Assembly (NCBI RefSeq): GCF_005405585.1
Contig: NZ_BJEQ01000001.1
Coordinates: 496,001 to 560,000 of the forward strand
DNA length: 64,000 nt
Source of the DNA: Agarivorans sp. Toyoura001
GTDB lineage: Bacteria > Pseudomonadota > Gammaproteobacteria > Enterobacterales > Celerinatantimonadaceae
Direction: 5' to 3'
Part shown: in pieces, positions 35,088 through 44,163 of the stretch
Position numbering within the stretch: the stretch's first letter is position 1
Layout of the letters: the number at the start of each line of letters is the position of its first letter
Program-made: the position numbers and the translations under genes
Notes under the pieces: model-generated
Told to the model about the DNA's origin: nothing
Database searches by the model: none
The model's input: the letters and a program-made list of their open reading frames with translations, nothing else

Positions 35088-35858
35088 TCACCCCGCGCGC
35101 AAAGCTAAAATAGCTTTTAAATCAATTGGCTGAGGGTAAGCGCAAAACTGCGGGTCTTTCTCGGCGATAGCATGAATTGACATACGGTCGGCCAACTCAT
35201 TCCCTTCAACCCCCACGTGACCATTAACATGTAACACCTGAATCTTGTCTTTTAGCTCTTGGTGGCGTTCAAACATTTCTTGAATAAGTGCTAAGTTCTT
35301 AATTTCACCTGAAGCTTTTTTCCATCCCTTCTTCTTCCAGCCTGCCGCCCATTGGGTGACGCACTGAATCGAATATTTAGAATCACATAAAATAGCCACT
35401 CGGTTACCATTGGCCAATTCTTGTTTGGCCATGATTAATGCTTGGTTTAAGGCATTTAACTCAGCAGTATTATTGGTCCCCATCGGGTTATACAAACCGT
35501 ACCACAGCTCAGCCACTTTATTGTTCCGATACAAAGCAATGCCCGATCCCGCTTTACCTGGGTTAGGCTCACAGCCGCCATCAGTAAATATTTTCACTTC
35601 TGCCGCCAGTTTATCTATCTCGGCTGCAGTATAGGTTTTAACGGTTTGCCCGGCGCTACGTTTTCTTGCTGGCGCAGCGGCTCCTGAGCTACCACTAGTA
35701 CTGGCTTTGCCACCAAACGCCGCTTCTGCTTCAGCTTTCGTAGGAAAGGATTTATATCTCGCGCCTGCAAACTTATCGATTTGTCGTTTACAGGTAGGCC
35801 AATCGGTAAATATGCCGGTTTCGCGACCCTGCCACACTACGTAATACTTTTTAGCCAT
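35088..35858 (-). CDS. rnhA: Ribonuclease HI with N-terminal viroplasmin-like domain
   Basis: The 256-residue protein has an N-terminal hybrid-binding domain (YYVVWQGRETGIFTDW...ARYKSFPTKAEAEAAF, residues 4-50), a low-complexity Ala/Ser linker, and an RNase H catalytic domain (from about residue 88). The four acidic catalytic residues are visible: IFTDGGCEPNPG, NTAELNAL, ILCDSKYS, and the Asp in NELADRMS. It cuts RNA in RNA-DNA hybrids. This two-domain layout resembles eukaryotic RNase H1 and some bacterial enzymes and is longer than the 155-residue E. coli RnhA. Confidence 0.93.
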   Translation of the reverse strand: MAKKYYVVWQGRETGIFTDWPTCKRQIDKFAGARYKSFPTKAEAEAAFGGKASTSGSSGAAAPARKRSAGQTVKTYTAAEIDKLAAEVKIFTDGGCEPNPGKAGSGIALYRNNKVAELWYGLYNPMGTNNTAELNALNQALIMAKQELANGNRVAILCDSKYSIQCVTQWAAGWKKKGWKKASGEIKNLALIQEMFERHQELKDKIQVLHVNGHVGVEGNELADRMSIHAIAEKDPQFCAYPQPIDLKAILALRAG

Positions 35859-36102
35859 GACGAACTCTTTTGATTATTTGCTGGCTAATATACCGAGCAA
35901 ACGCAGCGCAGGAAATGATTAAGTGACAATACACAGCTCTGCATTGCGCTATTTAGCTCACTATGCTGCTAATTTGAGCAACAAAGTGATCTGCTTAGAG
36001 TTAAACATCACAAACTCTATATTTACTTAAGCCCGTTTATAAACAAGCAGTTTCCTTAGGCTAAAGTATAAACATCTTAAGCAACCCATAGAGCAACATG
36101 CA

Positions 36103-37455
36103 GTGTTTGTAGGCTTACAAAAGAAAGCTAATTTAGTCTTTATTTTATCGTCTATTTTATTTTTTAGCGCAGCCATTGCGGGCACTCAATTCGCCACTCA
36201 ATATTTTGTGGCTCATGAATCTAAAAAAGTAGAGGCGGTGCTCAGCAAAAACTTAGCACTTGTTCGTTCAAAATTTGAAGCCAACATCTTTCAAGATACC
36301 TATTTAGCCGACAGCCTTGCCACTGTAGTTACCATAGACCCTGACCTAGCCACTAATCACTGGAAAACCATTGCCCAAAAGTTACTCAACAAAGCCAACT
36401 TTGTAAGAAATGTAGGCATTGCTCCTAACAATATTATCTCTATGGTTTACCCACTTGACGGCAACGAAGGCGCCATTGGGCTTGATTTTAGAACCAAGCC
36501 AGAACAGCTAAAAAGCGTATTAAAAGCCAAACAAATGAAGCAGGTTTATATCGCAGGTCCCCTGCCGTTGGTGCAGGGAGGAATTGGCTTAATTGCGCGC
36601 TATCCTATTTTTTCGGATTACCCAGTGAACAAACAGTACTGGGGAGGCGTGAGTGTTGTGATGGATTACCAGAAAATGATCAGTGATACCGGCTTAGACA
36701 GATTTGACGGCGCCAGTATTTCTCTGAGAAAACACACCATCGACGGCGCAGCAGGCGAGGTTTTTTATGGTGAAGAGTCAACCTTCTCACAAGCAGATGT
36801 AGAGCACATCATTCGCTTACCCTCGGGCAGTTGGTTAATGGCTGCCAAATTCAATATTGATGAGCTTAAGCACATTCAAGAAACCAAAGATCTATCCAAC
36901 GCTATTGGCGGCATTGCCACACTGCTGGTTTACTTAATGCTGGTATTGCACTTTTTGCATTATAAACAAGTTCATAAAGCCTCTTTGTTAGACGAACTCA
37001 CCCAACTGCCTAACCGGCGTTACGTGCTCAACTTACTGGACGAGCTCACTACAAAAAGCATGGTGCGCAACAACTTTGCGCTACTCAACATAGATCTAAA
37101 TGGGTTTAAGCGGGTAAACGACAGTATTGGACACCAAGCGGGTGACGAATTGTTAAAGCATGTCTCTGCTCAACTTATTGCAAATGTTCGCGGCTCGGAT
37201 ACCGTTGCACGATTTGGCGGAGATGAGTTTGTAGTTGTACTGCGTGGCATAACCAATGACGCCAGCGCGAAGAAGATCATCAGCAAAATTCAACAAGCAG
37301 TAGAAGCCAGTGACTTGCTTTGGTACGAACAGCGTATTTCACCGTCTTTAAGCGTTGGCTTTACCTTGTATCAAGGCCAAGAAACCAATGTAAAACAACT
37401 CCTATCAGACGCTGACAAAAGCATGTATCAACAAAAAAGAGGATTGAAAGAATAA
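36103..37455 (+). CDS. Membrane GGDEF diguanylate cyclase
   Basis: Starts at a GTG. Residues 10-30 and about 265-285 are membrane helices bracketing a periplasmic CHASE-like sensor domain of about 230 residues (NVGIAPNNIISMVYP, LIARYPIF, GVSVVMDY). The C-terminal GGDEF domain (from DELTQLPNRRY) has an intact RFGGDEF active site and an RxxD inhibitory site just before it (RGSD). It should make c-di-GMP under product feedback and respond to a periplasmic ligand. The neighbouring RNase HI gene is divergent. Confidence 0.93.
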   Translation: MFVGLQKKANLVFILSSILFFSAAIAGTQFATQYFVAHESKKVEAVLSKNLALVRSKFEANIFQDTYLADSLATVVTIDPDLATNHWKTIAQKLLNKANFVRNVGIAPNNIISMVYPLDGNEGAIGLDFRTKPEQLKSVLKAKQMKQVYIAGPLPLVQGGIGLIARYPIFSDYPVNKQYWGGVSVVMDYQKMISDTGLDRFDGASISLRKHTIDGAAGEVFYGEESTFSQADVEHIIRLPSGSWLMAAKFNIDELKHIQETKDLSNAIGGIATLLVYLMLVLHFLHYKQVHKASLLDELTQLPNRRYVLNLLDELTTKSMVRNNFALLNIDLNGFKRVNDSIGHQAGDELLKHVSAQLIANVRGSDTVARFGGDEFVVVLRGITNDASAKKIISKIQQAVEASDLLWYEQRISPSLSVGFTLYQGQETNVKQLLSDADKSMYQQKRGLKE

Positions 37456-37562
37456 ACCAAGGTGGGAATGTTTATCACAGCAAATAGGCCAAGGGCCGAC
37501 AGTACTTTAGGCATAACCAGCTATCAAGCTATTAAAGATACCATCGACCCACTGTTAGCTAC

Positions 37563-37802
37563 TCAGGCACTTTTCAACCGTTGGTAAAGCGCATCTTTTA
37601 ATACTGACCGGTCATGTTTTAGCTTATGCATTGCTTCATCATCAATCGGCCCACCTTGCAGCTCAAGCACTCTAATTTCTTTATCTAAGATATTGTAATG
37701 CTTAGTATCTTTAGCAAAACCAGCGTCACTTTTTACCAAAGCAGTAATCGTATCTAAAAACTCAGGGAACTCGTTCACTAAGGAATGATCTTCACCTAAC
37801 AT
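37563..37802 (-). CDS. YdcH-like DUF465 protein
   Basis: A 79-residue helical protein, MLGEDHSLVNEFPEFLDTI... to LKDALYQRLK, typical of DUF465/YdcH. Function is unknown, possibly as a small coiled-coil partner. The ORF begins at a TTG at 37817, but an AAAGGAG ribosome-binding site lies five bases before the ATG at 37802, so I chose the latter. It converges with the GGDEF gene. Confidence 0.92.
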   Translation of the reverse strand: MLGEDHSLVNEFPEFLDTITALVKSDAGFAKDTKHYNILDKEIRVLELQGGPIDDEAMHKLKHDRSVLKDALYQRLKSA

Positions 37803-37894
37803 AAAAACTCCTTTCAAATTAAGGCCACAGAAACTAAAAGCTTAGCTTAAAGCGTAAGAATCTAACAACTAGCGAAGATATAAGTTGTTAAGCC

Positions 37895-38701
37895 TTACAC
37901 CAGCTTGACAATTTGCGCTTCAATGGCCGCCAATACAGCCTCAGATTTTTGCTCGTTTAAGGCATCTGAATGAGGTGAGGCGAATTGACCTAGGTCGTTA
38001 TCAAAATACAGGCCGTGGGCATGGTTAAACTCTTCGCTTAAAGCGGCGCGGCAAAGAATATCTGCACCAATGCTTAAACTGCCACCCGCGATACCGTAAG
38101 CATCTTTCACCATTTTGCTGCCTAATAGTGATTTAGGGTTAACCGATACCATCATTGGGCCCTGCGATTTTTGCGCGAGTCCCATCAAGCGAGACCACAT
38201 AGTCAGCGCCAGCTTACTTTGCGCATAGGCTTCACCATCAGACAACTTACCCTCCCCCGCTAAAGCATTAAGGTTTACCGTGGCTTGTGCCGCCGACGAT
38301 AAGTTAACCACTCGCCCACTCGCATTCATTAAGGGCAACAACAATGTTGTGAGCAAATATGGCGCAAAAGTATTCACCACAAAACGCAGGTCTAAACCCT
38401 CTTGGGTCATGGCATTGGGAACATTAAATACACCCGCATTATTAATTAACACATCCAACTTGGAGTGATCATGACTAATCGCCTCAGCCAGTTGCTTAAC
38501 AGCCGGTAAGTTAGACAAATCGGCAACATAACCTTGTACCTTGGCACCCTCTACCGAAGCAGCCAAATTCTCCTCAACTTGCTGCAATTTAGTGGCATTG
38601 CGCCCATGTAATAAAACTTGATGCCCCTGAGCCAACAACATTTTTGCAGTTTCAAAACCAATGCCGTCGGTAGAGCCAGTAATCAATATCGTTTTTTGCA
38701 T
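37895..38701 (-). CDS. Short-chain dehydrogenase/reductase
   Basis: A 268-residue classical SDR with TGSTDGIG (NAD(P) binding, near the start), NNAG (LINNAGVF), the catalytic Ser region NLSSAAQ, and YAQSK as the Tyr-x3-Lys pair. It resembles retinol-dehydrogenase-like or WW-domain-like SDRs. The substrate is unknown. The ORF reaches 38743 through a TTG; AAGGA upstream of the ATG at 38701 (MQKTILITG) fits better. It is followed upstream by a long non-coding stretch. Confidence 0.92.
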   Translation of the reverse strand: MQKTILITGSTDGIGFETAKMLLAQGHQVLLHGRNATKLQQVEENLAASVEGAKVQGYVADLSNLPAVKQLAEAISHDHSKLDVLINNAGVFNVPNAMTQEGLDLRFVVNTFAPYLLTTLLLPLMNASGRVVNLSSAAQATVNLNALAGEGKLSDGEAYAQSKLALTMWSRLMGLAQKSQGPMMVSVNPKSLLGSKMVKDAYGIAGGSLSIGADILCRAALSEEFNHAHGLYFDNDLGQFASPHSDALNEQKSEAVLAAIEAQIVKLV

Positions 38702-38743
38702 GGATACATTCCTTAAATAAAGCTGGGAGCAATATTGCTTCAA

Positions 38744-39649
38744 TGCGCTAAAGATTAGCAGCAGTATGAGAAATTGATAATCAGGCGGTTACATTAAACA
38801 GTTTATAGAAATAGTTAATAATGTCTTTCTCCACTGCTTGTAAGGCCTGAGAACCGCAGACACGTTCTAGGTTCTCAAACAACTGTTGTTTACATCCCGT
38901 AACTCGAAATTGGACAGAAATGAGTCAGGGTATCAATTCAAACACTCTCTATTAGGATTAGTAAAAGTCCTCTACCGGCTCAATCTAGACCCGTAAGCCT
39001 ATACTAAGGTGCACACTGAGAGGTGGGATCTGAAGGGAGCAAACGGCAAAACTTGGTTGTTACGAACAGAAATCTGATAATAGACCTATATAACTTGGGC
39101 AACCAAGCCTTAGATAGAACAGCCCAGTACCTTTGCGGTAAGTTTATGCAAGTAAAACAGCCATAACCAATATGAAGATCGACGCCTTACCTCGGGATTT
39201 CTTCTAACCTGTCTCTAACGCGGGTATGTTGTAGGTGTCAACTTAGCAATACCTAAGGCCCATTTGCGCCCTGTAGCAATTTAGAGTTTTATCCTGCAAC
39301 CTGCCAATAAACAACCATAAACATCAACATTAAAACACAATACCTTAAAATATTAGTTATATATATAATTTAGTCAGTGATTTTAGTTGCTTTTAAACTA
39401 CCTGTTGTGAATAATACCGCCGATCGTATGGATGACGAATGAATAACTAGCTAATAGTGTTTAAATATCAAGCACTTATGGATAAATAAGCTAATTAAGT
39501 CGCTACAAGACTTATTTTCTAACACTTCTCATAACGTATTCATTATAAAAGAAATAATCCATTCTCATCTATGAATGGCTATTCACGATCTACCGTGTTT
39601 ATCGTCTTCATACACAATAAAAAAGCATTAATTACAAAACGGAGTTGTA
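38744..39649. other. Long weakly coding region with possible mobile-element debris
   Basis: About 900 bp without a supported gene. On the minus strand 38781-38924 is open without a start and ends ENLERVCGSQALQAVEKD...NYFYKLFNVTA, resembling the C-terminal tail of a lost protein. From about 38990 to 39260 the DNA looks like structured RNA rather than protein-coding sequence, with a perfect 8-bp stem CTTGGTTG (39052-39059) / CAACCAAG (39100-39107). A group II intron domain fragment is one possible reading. The last 300 bp are A/T-rich, the probable promoter of the next gene. Confidence 0.4.
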
Positions 39650-42409
39650 ATGTTGGCAAAACCATTACTTATTAGCCTCTGCTTAGTCAGTACCTTGGCA
39701 CATGCAGGCTTGGATTCACGCTCACCAATCTTTACCTTTGGCGGGGAAAATTTTTATGACACCATTGAGCATGAGATTGCATATTTTGGCGATGATCCCT
39801 ATGTCTTAGTCTTAGACAAAAACAGGAATACCTATGTGGGGGGAGAGACCGGGGGTGAAAATATCAACTTTTCAGCCAATGGCTCCAATCCCAATATGGT
39901 GCTGACCAATACCACCCTTCATCCTTACTATAAAGCGTATGAATCTGATGGGTTCTTGACAAAATTTAATGCCGGTGGTGTTGCTCAGTGGACATTTTTA
40001 GTCGAGGGGGAAGAAGACGTAGCAGTGCGTGCGGCGGCGACTGACAGAGACAATAATGTCTATATCATTGCTGAAGTAAGAAAAGATATTGCATTTAGTC
40101 GCTTAAATCAAGACGGCACAAAAACCCTACTTCACGAACAAACCTATGCTTTAAGCAGACAAGCTTCAGCGGTTATAAAATTATCGCCTTTAGGTAATAT
40201 TATATGGGTAAAAAATATATGGGCAAAATTACAAAACGACTCAAATAACGATCTTGATAGCGAAATTGATCCCAATACAGTAACTGTTGATGATAGCGGC
40301 CTTTATATTGCGGGGAATTTTGAAGGTGAAGTCTATTTTAATCCTGATGATAAATCTGTTGTCGGCAAAAGAGAGGATGGTGATACTTCTGATGAAGCCT
40401 TTATCTTAAAGATGAACTTTGATGGTCAATATCTTTGGAGCCGATATATTGGCTCAGATCAAACCGATACCATTATTGACATAGAAGCTGATAATGGGTT
40501 CATTTACAGTGTCAGTAAACACAAATCAACGGAAGACGGCACGAGTTTTGATGGTGCATACCAAACAATCTCCCATGCCTCAGAGCCTTCTTATGAAGTC
40601 ACAGGTTCAAAAGAAGATGAGGATTTCTGCGCTATTCAAAAATTTGATGCCGCTACTGGTGAAACTATTTGGACACAAACAGTTGAAACCGGGCCATCTG
40701 TCGAGCAACTAGGTGGTGATTGCGCACCAAGTATGATTGCTGTGGGGGATTCGCTGGTCTCCATTAATGGTAGCTATGACGGTATTCTGGACTTTGATCC
40801 TTCTGAGGCCAAGGTCGCAACCAGTGTGAGCAACGCTAACCATAACTCGTTCATTCTTGCCATTAATAAAAACAATGGACTCAAAGAATGGTATGCAACC
40901 TTCAATCACCCTGCTGCTGATGATGGCTCGACCAATTGGTCTCAGGTTTATTCACATGATTTAGCCGCCTTTGGTGATTCTATCTATTTTGGTTTTTCTC
41001 TTCGCAACCGAGGTGGCGAGACGGATCGATTACAAGTAACAGGCGATGCAAAAAATGTCCAAACATGGGCCAATGAGATCGTAACCACTTATAGCCCCAG
41101 CCCTACGACATTAATTCAAGACATTGCCATCGTTAAACTCGACAAAGAAGGCGATGCCAAATGGATACAACAATGGAACGGTGATCTTAGCTATAAAATC
41201 GTTCGTGCCTTCGCAACATCCACAACGGGTGAAGTGATTATGAGTGGTCAGTTTACCGGTTCGATGGATATTGACCCAACACCAAGAACAAACAATGTAG
41301 AGACCATTGATTATAAATTGCACAACAGTACAAACGGTAGAGATGCTTTTGTGGTTCGACTCAATGCTGACGGTAGCTATGATGAATCTGTGCCTGTTAA
41401 TAATGCACCAGTCATTGTTCATGCCGAAGAAACACTGCCACTAAACAGCCCTGATGTCACGCTTGATCTATTAGCACACGCTTCGGACGTTGACGGTGAT
41501 GAAATCTTCATTGACACGGCAGTTGCGGAGCATGGCAGTATTTCCATTGTTGATGGTGTTGTTACCTACACTCCTTTAGCCGACTTTGAAGGTGAAGATA
41601 TCATTACTTATACCGTTTATGACTCAAACGGAGAGAGTACTACAGGCACCCTTAAACTAATTATTAGCTCAAATGTTAGCAGCGAAACTATAATTTCAGG
41701 CGGCTCTACGGGGTTATTTTCCTTAACTCTACTTGGACTTTGTGGTCTCTTTCGTAATAAAAAAAAGGTGTTGCCTAAAGCTATCTTGTCACTTTTCCTT
41801 GCTGTATCTTTGCCCTCTCATGCAAAAAATGGTTTGGACAACACGACGGATCATGGCTGGTATGCCAATGCAAACCTTGGGTTAGCAACAACCCATGACC
41901 TAGATAATGTGGGCACAGCAATATCAAACAGCTATGGATCTGCTTCCAATATTGATATTGATGACAATGGTGTCAGTGGTTCTCTTTATCTTGGCTACCA
42001 AGTGACTAATCATTTTGCAGTTGAGTTTGGCTATTGGAACCTTGGCTCTCGTGAAGTCTCTTTTGAGCAAAATAGCAGTGATAGCGATAGCTATTTAGAT
42101 CAAGCACAATTTGGTTATGTTAGCTCGGGACATGGTGCTCATCTTAACCTCATTGGTAAAACTGCGTTGACTGATAAGTGGCAAGTAGCAGCAAAATTAG
42201 GCTACTTACAATGGCAAGCAGATTACGATACTAAAGTTGCAGGTGAGAAGCTAAAGCGCACTCAAACTCAGGGAGGGGATCTCACGCTAGGCTTGGGACT
42301 CGGTTATCAGGTGTTATCCAATGTTGAACTGCATCTAGACTATAACTACGTTTCACTTAAAGGTAGTGAGATCACTGAAGTGGCATTCGGAACTCGATAT
42401 CACTTCTAG
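39650..42409 (+). CDS. Secreted repeat protein with GlyGly-CTERM-like tail fused to an outer-membrane beta-barrel
   Basis: Residues 1-19 are a signal peptide. Residues about 210-580 contain several SBBP-like propeller repeats (for example SYDGILDFDPSEAKV and QFTGSMDIDPTPR). Residues about 587-680 are a cadherin-like Ig domain (DVDGDEIFIDTA, GVVTYTPLADFEGEDIITYTV, given in parts). Residues 684-706 mimic a GlyGly-CTERM sorting tail: GG, a hydrophobic helix (LFSLTLLGLCGLF), then RNKKK. Right after it V707-A725 is a complete second signal peptide (LSLFLAVSLPSHA), followed by a porin/OmpA-like barrel (740-919) ending in HF. The junction is a run of eight A (41759-41766); nine A would stop the first protein at 41776-41778. 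This may be two genes joined by slippage or error. Confidence 0.75.
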   Translation: MLAKPLLISLCLVSTLAHAGLDSRSPIFTFGGENFYDTIEHEIAYFGDDPYVLVLDKNRNTYVGGETGGENINFSANGSNPNMVLTNTTLHPYYKAYESDGFLTKFNAGGVAQWTFLVEGEEDVAVRAAATDRDNNVYIIAEVRKDIAFSRLNQDGTKTLLHEQTYALSRQASAVIKLSPLGNIIWVKNIWAKLQNDSNNDLDSEIDPNTVTVDDSGLYIAGNFEGEVYFNPDDKSVVGKREDGDTSDEAFILKMNFDGQYLWSRYIGSDQTDTIIDIEADNGFIYSVSKHKSTEDGTSFDGAYQTISHASEPSYEVTGSKEDEDFCAIQKFDAATGETIWTQTVETGPSVEQLGGDCAPSMIAVGDSLVSINGSYDGILDFDPSEAKVATSVSNANHNSFILAINKNNGLKEWYATFNHPAADDGSTNWSQVYSHDLAAFGDSIYFGFSLRNRGGETDRLQVTGDAKNVQTWANEIVTTYSPSPTTLIQDIAIVKLDKEGDAKWIQQWNGDLSYKIVRAFATSTTGEVIMSGQFTGSMDIDPTPRTNNVETIDYKLHNSTNGRDAFVVRLNADGSYDESVPVNNAPVIVHAEETLPLNSPDVTLDLLAHASDVDGDEIFIDTAVAEHGSISIVDGVVTYTPLADFEGEDIITYTVYDSNGESTTGTLKLIISSNVSSETIISGGSTGLFSLTLLGLCGLFRNKKKVLPKAILSLFLAVSLPSHAKNGLDNTTDHGWYANANLGLATTHDLDNVGTAISNSYGSASNIDIDDNGVSGSLYLGYQVTNHFAVEFGYWNLGSREVSFEQNSSDSDSYLDQAQFGYVSSGHGAHLNLIGKTALTDKWQVAAKLGYLQWQADYDTKVAGEKLKRTQTQGGDLTLGLGLGYQVLSNVELHLDYNYVSLKGSEITEVAFGTRYHF

Positions 42410-42452
42410 TTATTAACAAAATTTTAGCAAGACGTGTGTAACGCAATAAAGA

Positions 42453-42487
42453 AGTCCTGTTCATTCAGTTTGAACAGGGCTTTATTC
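42453..42487 (+). terminator. Terminator after the beta-barrel fusion gene
   Basis: Stem AGTCCTGTTCA (42453-42463) / TGAACAGGGCT (42471-42481) with one G-U pair, seven-base loop, and a T-rich tail. Confidence 0.85.
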
Positions 42488-42805
42488 TTTTACTATCAAT
42501 ACTTAATCAGCACCTATTTTTGCTGAGTACATTGACCTCGCTGGAAGATAGAACCTTTTGATTGTACGTCATAAGTATTAAGATTCAGCAAAGATGAGTT
42601 AGGTTGTGCACTTTGTATACTCACCAACTTCAAAGTAATAAAACTAAGCCAAACGAGTTATAAGATCCCACCATAATGGCGAGAAACCATCGTAAATAGA
42701 TAAGCTCTTGATCTATAAGAATTACATCCGATTGTAAAAAATCGCACTGTAAGTAAAACCTACAGACCCCCATATAATAAGTGCAAAAAAACTTGCTACC
42801 ACCCA

Positions 42806-42829
42806 ATATACGAAATATCATATATACGA
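42806..42829. promoter_or_regulatory. Repeated ATATACGA motif, possible ArsR operator
   Basis: ATATACGA occurs at 42806-42813 and 42822-42829, 16 bp centre to centre, 25-48 bp before the ATG of the ArsC-ArsR fusion. ArsR repressors typically bind A/T-rich repeats overlapping their own promoter, so autoregulation is plausible. Confidence 0.4.
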
Positions 42830-42853
42830 TTTTTCACATATTTGGTCTTATTC

Positions 42854-43648
42854 ATGTTGTCTGTGTTGTTTTTGTGTACTGCAAATGCTGCTCGCTCTCA
42901 GTTAGCAGAAGCGATAGTTAACCAGCGTTACGCTAAGCACTTTATAGCTTACAGTGCCGGTACGCACCCCAAAGGGATTGACCCGCGCACTCTTACGCTA
43001 CTAACACAACAAGGCTTGAGTGGTAAGGCTTTAAGCAGTAAAACCATTCAACAGCTAGAGAATCAACTGCAGCGGCAAAAAGGCCAACCTGTGCTGTTTA
43101 ACTTTATTATCACTTTGTGTGATAGCGCCAAACAAGAATGTGCCCTACTGCCTAATGATGCGGCAATTTTGCATTGGAATTTACCTGATCCTGCCGCAGA
43201 AAATGGCGATGCTTTATTTGAGCAAGTCTTTGTTGAATTAGAGTTGCGCCTTGCAGAGTTTGTGCGTTTTAACCACAACCCTGCAGCAGCCTTACAAATA
43301 GCCCCTATCGATGTATTTAAGCAGTTTAGTGACAATACTCGGCTACAGATTTTAATGCTGATTGAAGATGAACAACGCCTTAGCGTTAATCAGCTATGTG
43401 TGGCTCTAGAAGAAAGCCAACCTAAGGTTTCACGCCATTTGGCGCTGCTAAGAGACTGCAAATTGCTGTCTACCACTCGCAAAGGTCAACAGGTTTTTTA
43501 CCATTTAAATCCACTGCTACCAAAGTGGGTAGCACAAACGCTGTCTACCACTCGCGTGGCAAACCCCAGTTATATCAACCAGCCAATTACTCGAATTAGA
43601 GAGTTGGCTAATCCCAATTTAACCACCCCATTTGTTAATCAAGATTAA
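42854..43648 (+). CDS. Arsenate reductase (LMW-PTP type) fused to an ArsR repressor domain
   Basis: The N-terminal domain (about 135 residues) is a low-molecular-weight phosphatase-type ArsC with the CX5R loop CTANAARS (nucleophile Cys8). Cys89 and Cys96 in TLCDSAKQEC have exactly the spacing of the redox pair in thioredoxin-coupled ArsC (Staphylococcus pI258), and HWNLPDPA matches the conserved DPA segment. So all three catalytic cysteines are present. Residues about 147-225 form an ArsR winged helix (FSDNTRLQILMLI, LCVALEESQPKVSRHLALLRD), with one Cys in the usual metal box (LCVAL) rather than ELCVCDL. An upstream TTG (42842) is a less likely start. It leads the ars operon. Confidence 0.88.
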   Translation: MLSVLFLCTANAARSQLAEAIVNQRYAKHFIAYSAGTHPKGIDPRTLTLLTQQGLSGKALSSKTIQQLENQLQRQKGQPVLFNFIITLCDSAKQECALLPNDAAILHWNLPDPAAENGDALFEQVFVELELRLAEFVRFNHNPAAALQIAPIDVFKQFSDNTRLQILMLIEDEQRLSVNQLCVALEESQPKVSRHLALLRDCKLLSTTRKGQQVFYHLNPLLPKWVAQTLSTTRVANPSYINQPITRIRELANPNLTTPFVNQD

Positions 43649-43657
43649 GGTACGTTT

Positions 43658-44152
43658 ATGTCTTCACATCCTGTTTTTGCCGTTGATGTTAGCGATAGCG
43701 CTCAATTATTGTTAACCCCTTGCCCGGGTACTAAAGGTGTAGATTTATCTACTTCACTGCAGCAACTTTGCTATAAAAATAGCCCTGCACTTATCACAAT
43801 GATGACCAAGCAAGAGCTGGCAGATAACAACTTAGATGATTTACCAAAGCATGCCGTTACTTACGATATGCAGTGGTTTCATTTACCACTGGCCGACGAC
43901 ACCGTTCCCGATGCAGCCTGGGAAGAACAGCTTCAAACCTTACTGCCGCGCTTTTTACAACTGCTAAACAATGGCATGAACCTGACAATTCATTGTAAAG
44001 GCGGCAGCGGCCGCACTGGCATGTTAGCCGCGCGCATTATGTTAGCCATGGGTTTTGAACTAGACGACGCCATTGCAAAAGTTAAAGCGCAACGCCCTAA
44101 CGCCTTCACGGTTCCCGCACAACTTAGCTACATTCAGCAATTCGCCAAATAG
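43658..44152 (+). CDS. Dual-specificity (CDKN3-like) protein phosphatase
   Basis: The 164-residue cytoplasmic phosphatase has the active-site loop HCKGGSGRTGMLAARIML (HCx5R, about residues 109-126) and an upstream general-acid region (FHLPLADDTVPD). It resembles CDKN3-type tyrosine/dual-specificity phosphatases. It starts 9 bp after the ArsC-ArsR gene and ends 11 bp before the GAPDH gene, so it is inside the ars operon. Its substrate is unknown; an arsenic-linked phosphatase role is only an inference from position. Confidence 0.85.
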   Translation: MSSHPVFAVDVSDSAQLLLTPCPGTKGVDLSTSLQQLCYKNSPALITMMTKQELADNNLDDLPKHAVTYDMQWFHLPLADDTVPDAAWEEQLQTLLPRFLQLLNNGMNLTIHCKGGSGRTGMLAARIMLAMGFELDDAIAKVKAQRPNAFTVPAQLSYIQQFAK

Positions 44153-44163
44153 GACCACCTTAA

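Larger units (their letters stand above)
42410..42841. other. Intergenic region before the arsenic operon
   Basis: About 430 bp with no supported ORF; the small minus-strand ORF at 42630-42821 has no ribosome-binding site or recognisable content. It contains the terminator of the preceding gene and, at its right end, the arsenic operon control region with a direct repeat of ATATACGA. Confidence 0.6.

Noticed and set aside
42630-42821. Minus-strand 63-codon ORF in the gap before the arsenic operon
   Set aside because: No ribosome-binding site, unusual composition, and it overlaps the probable operon control region; no recognisable content.
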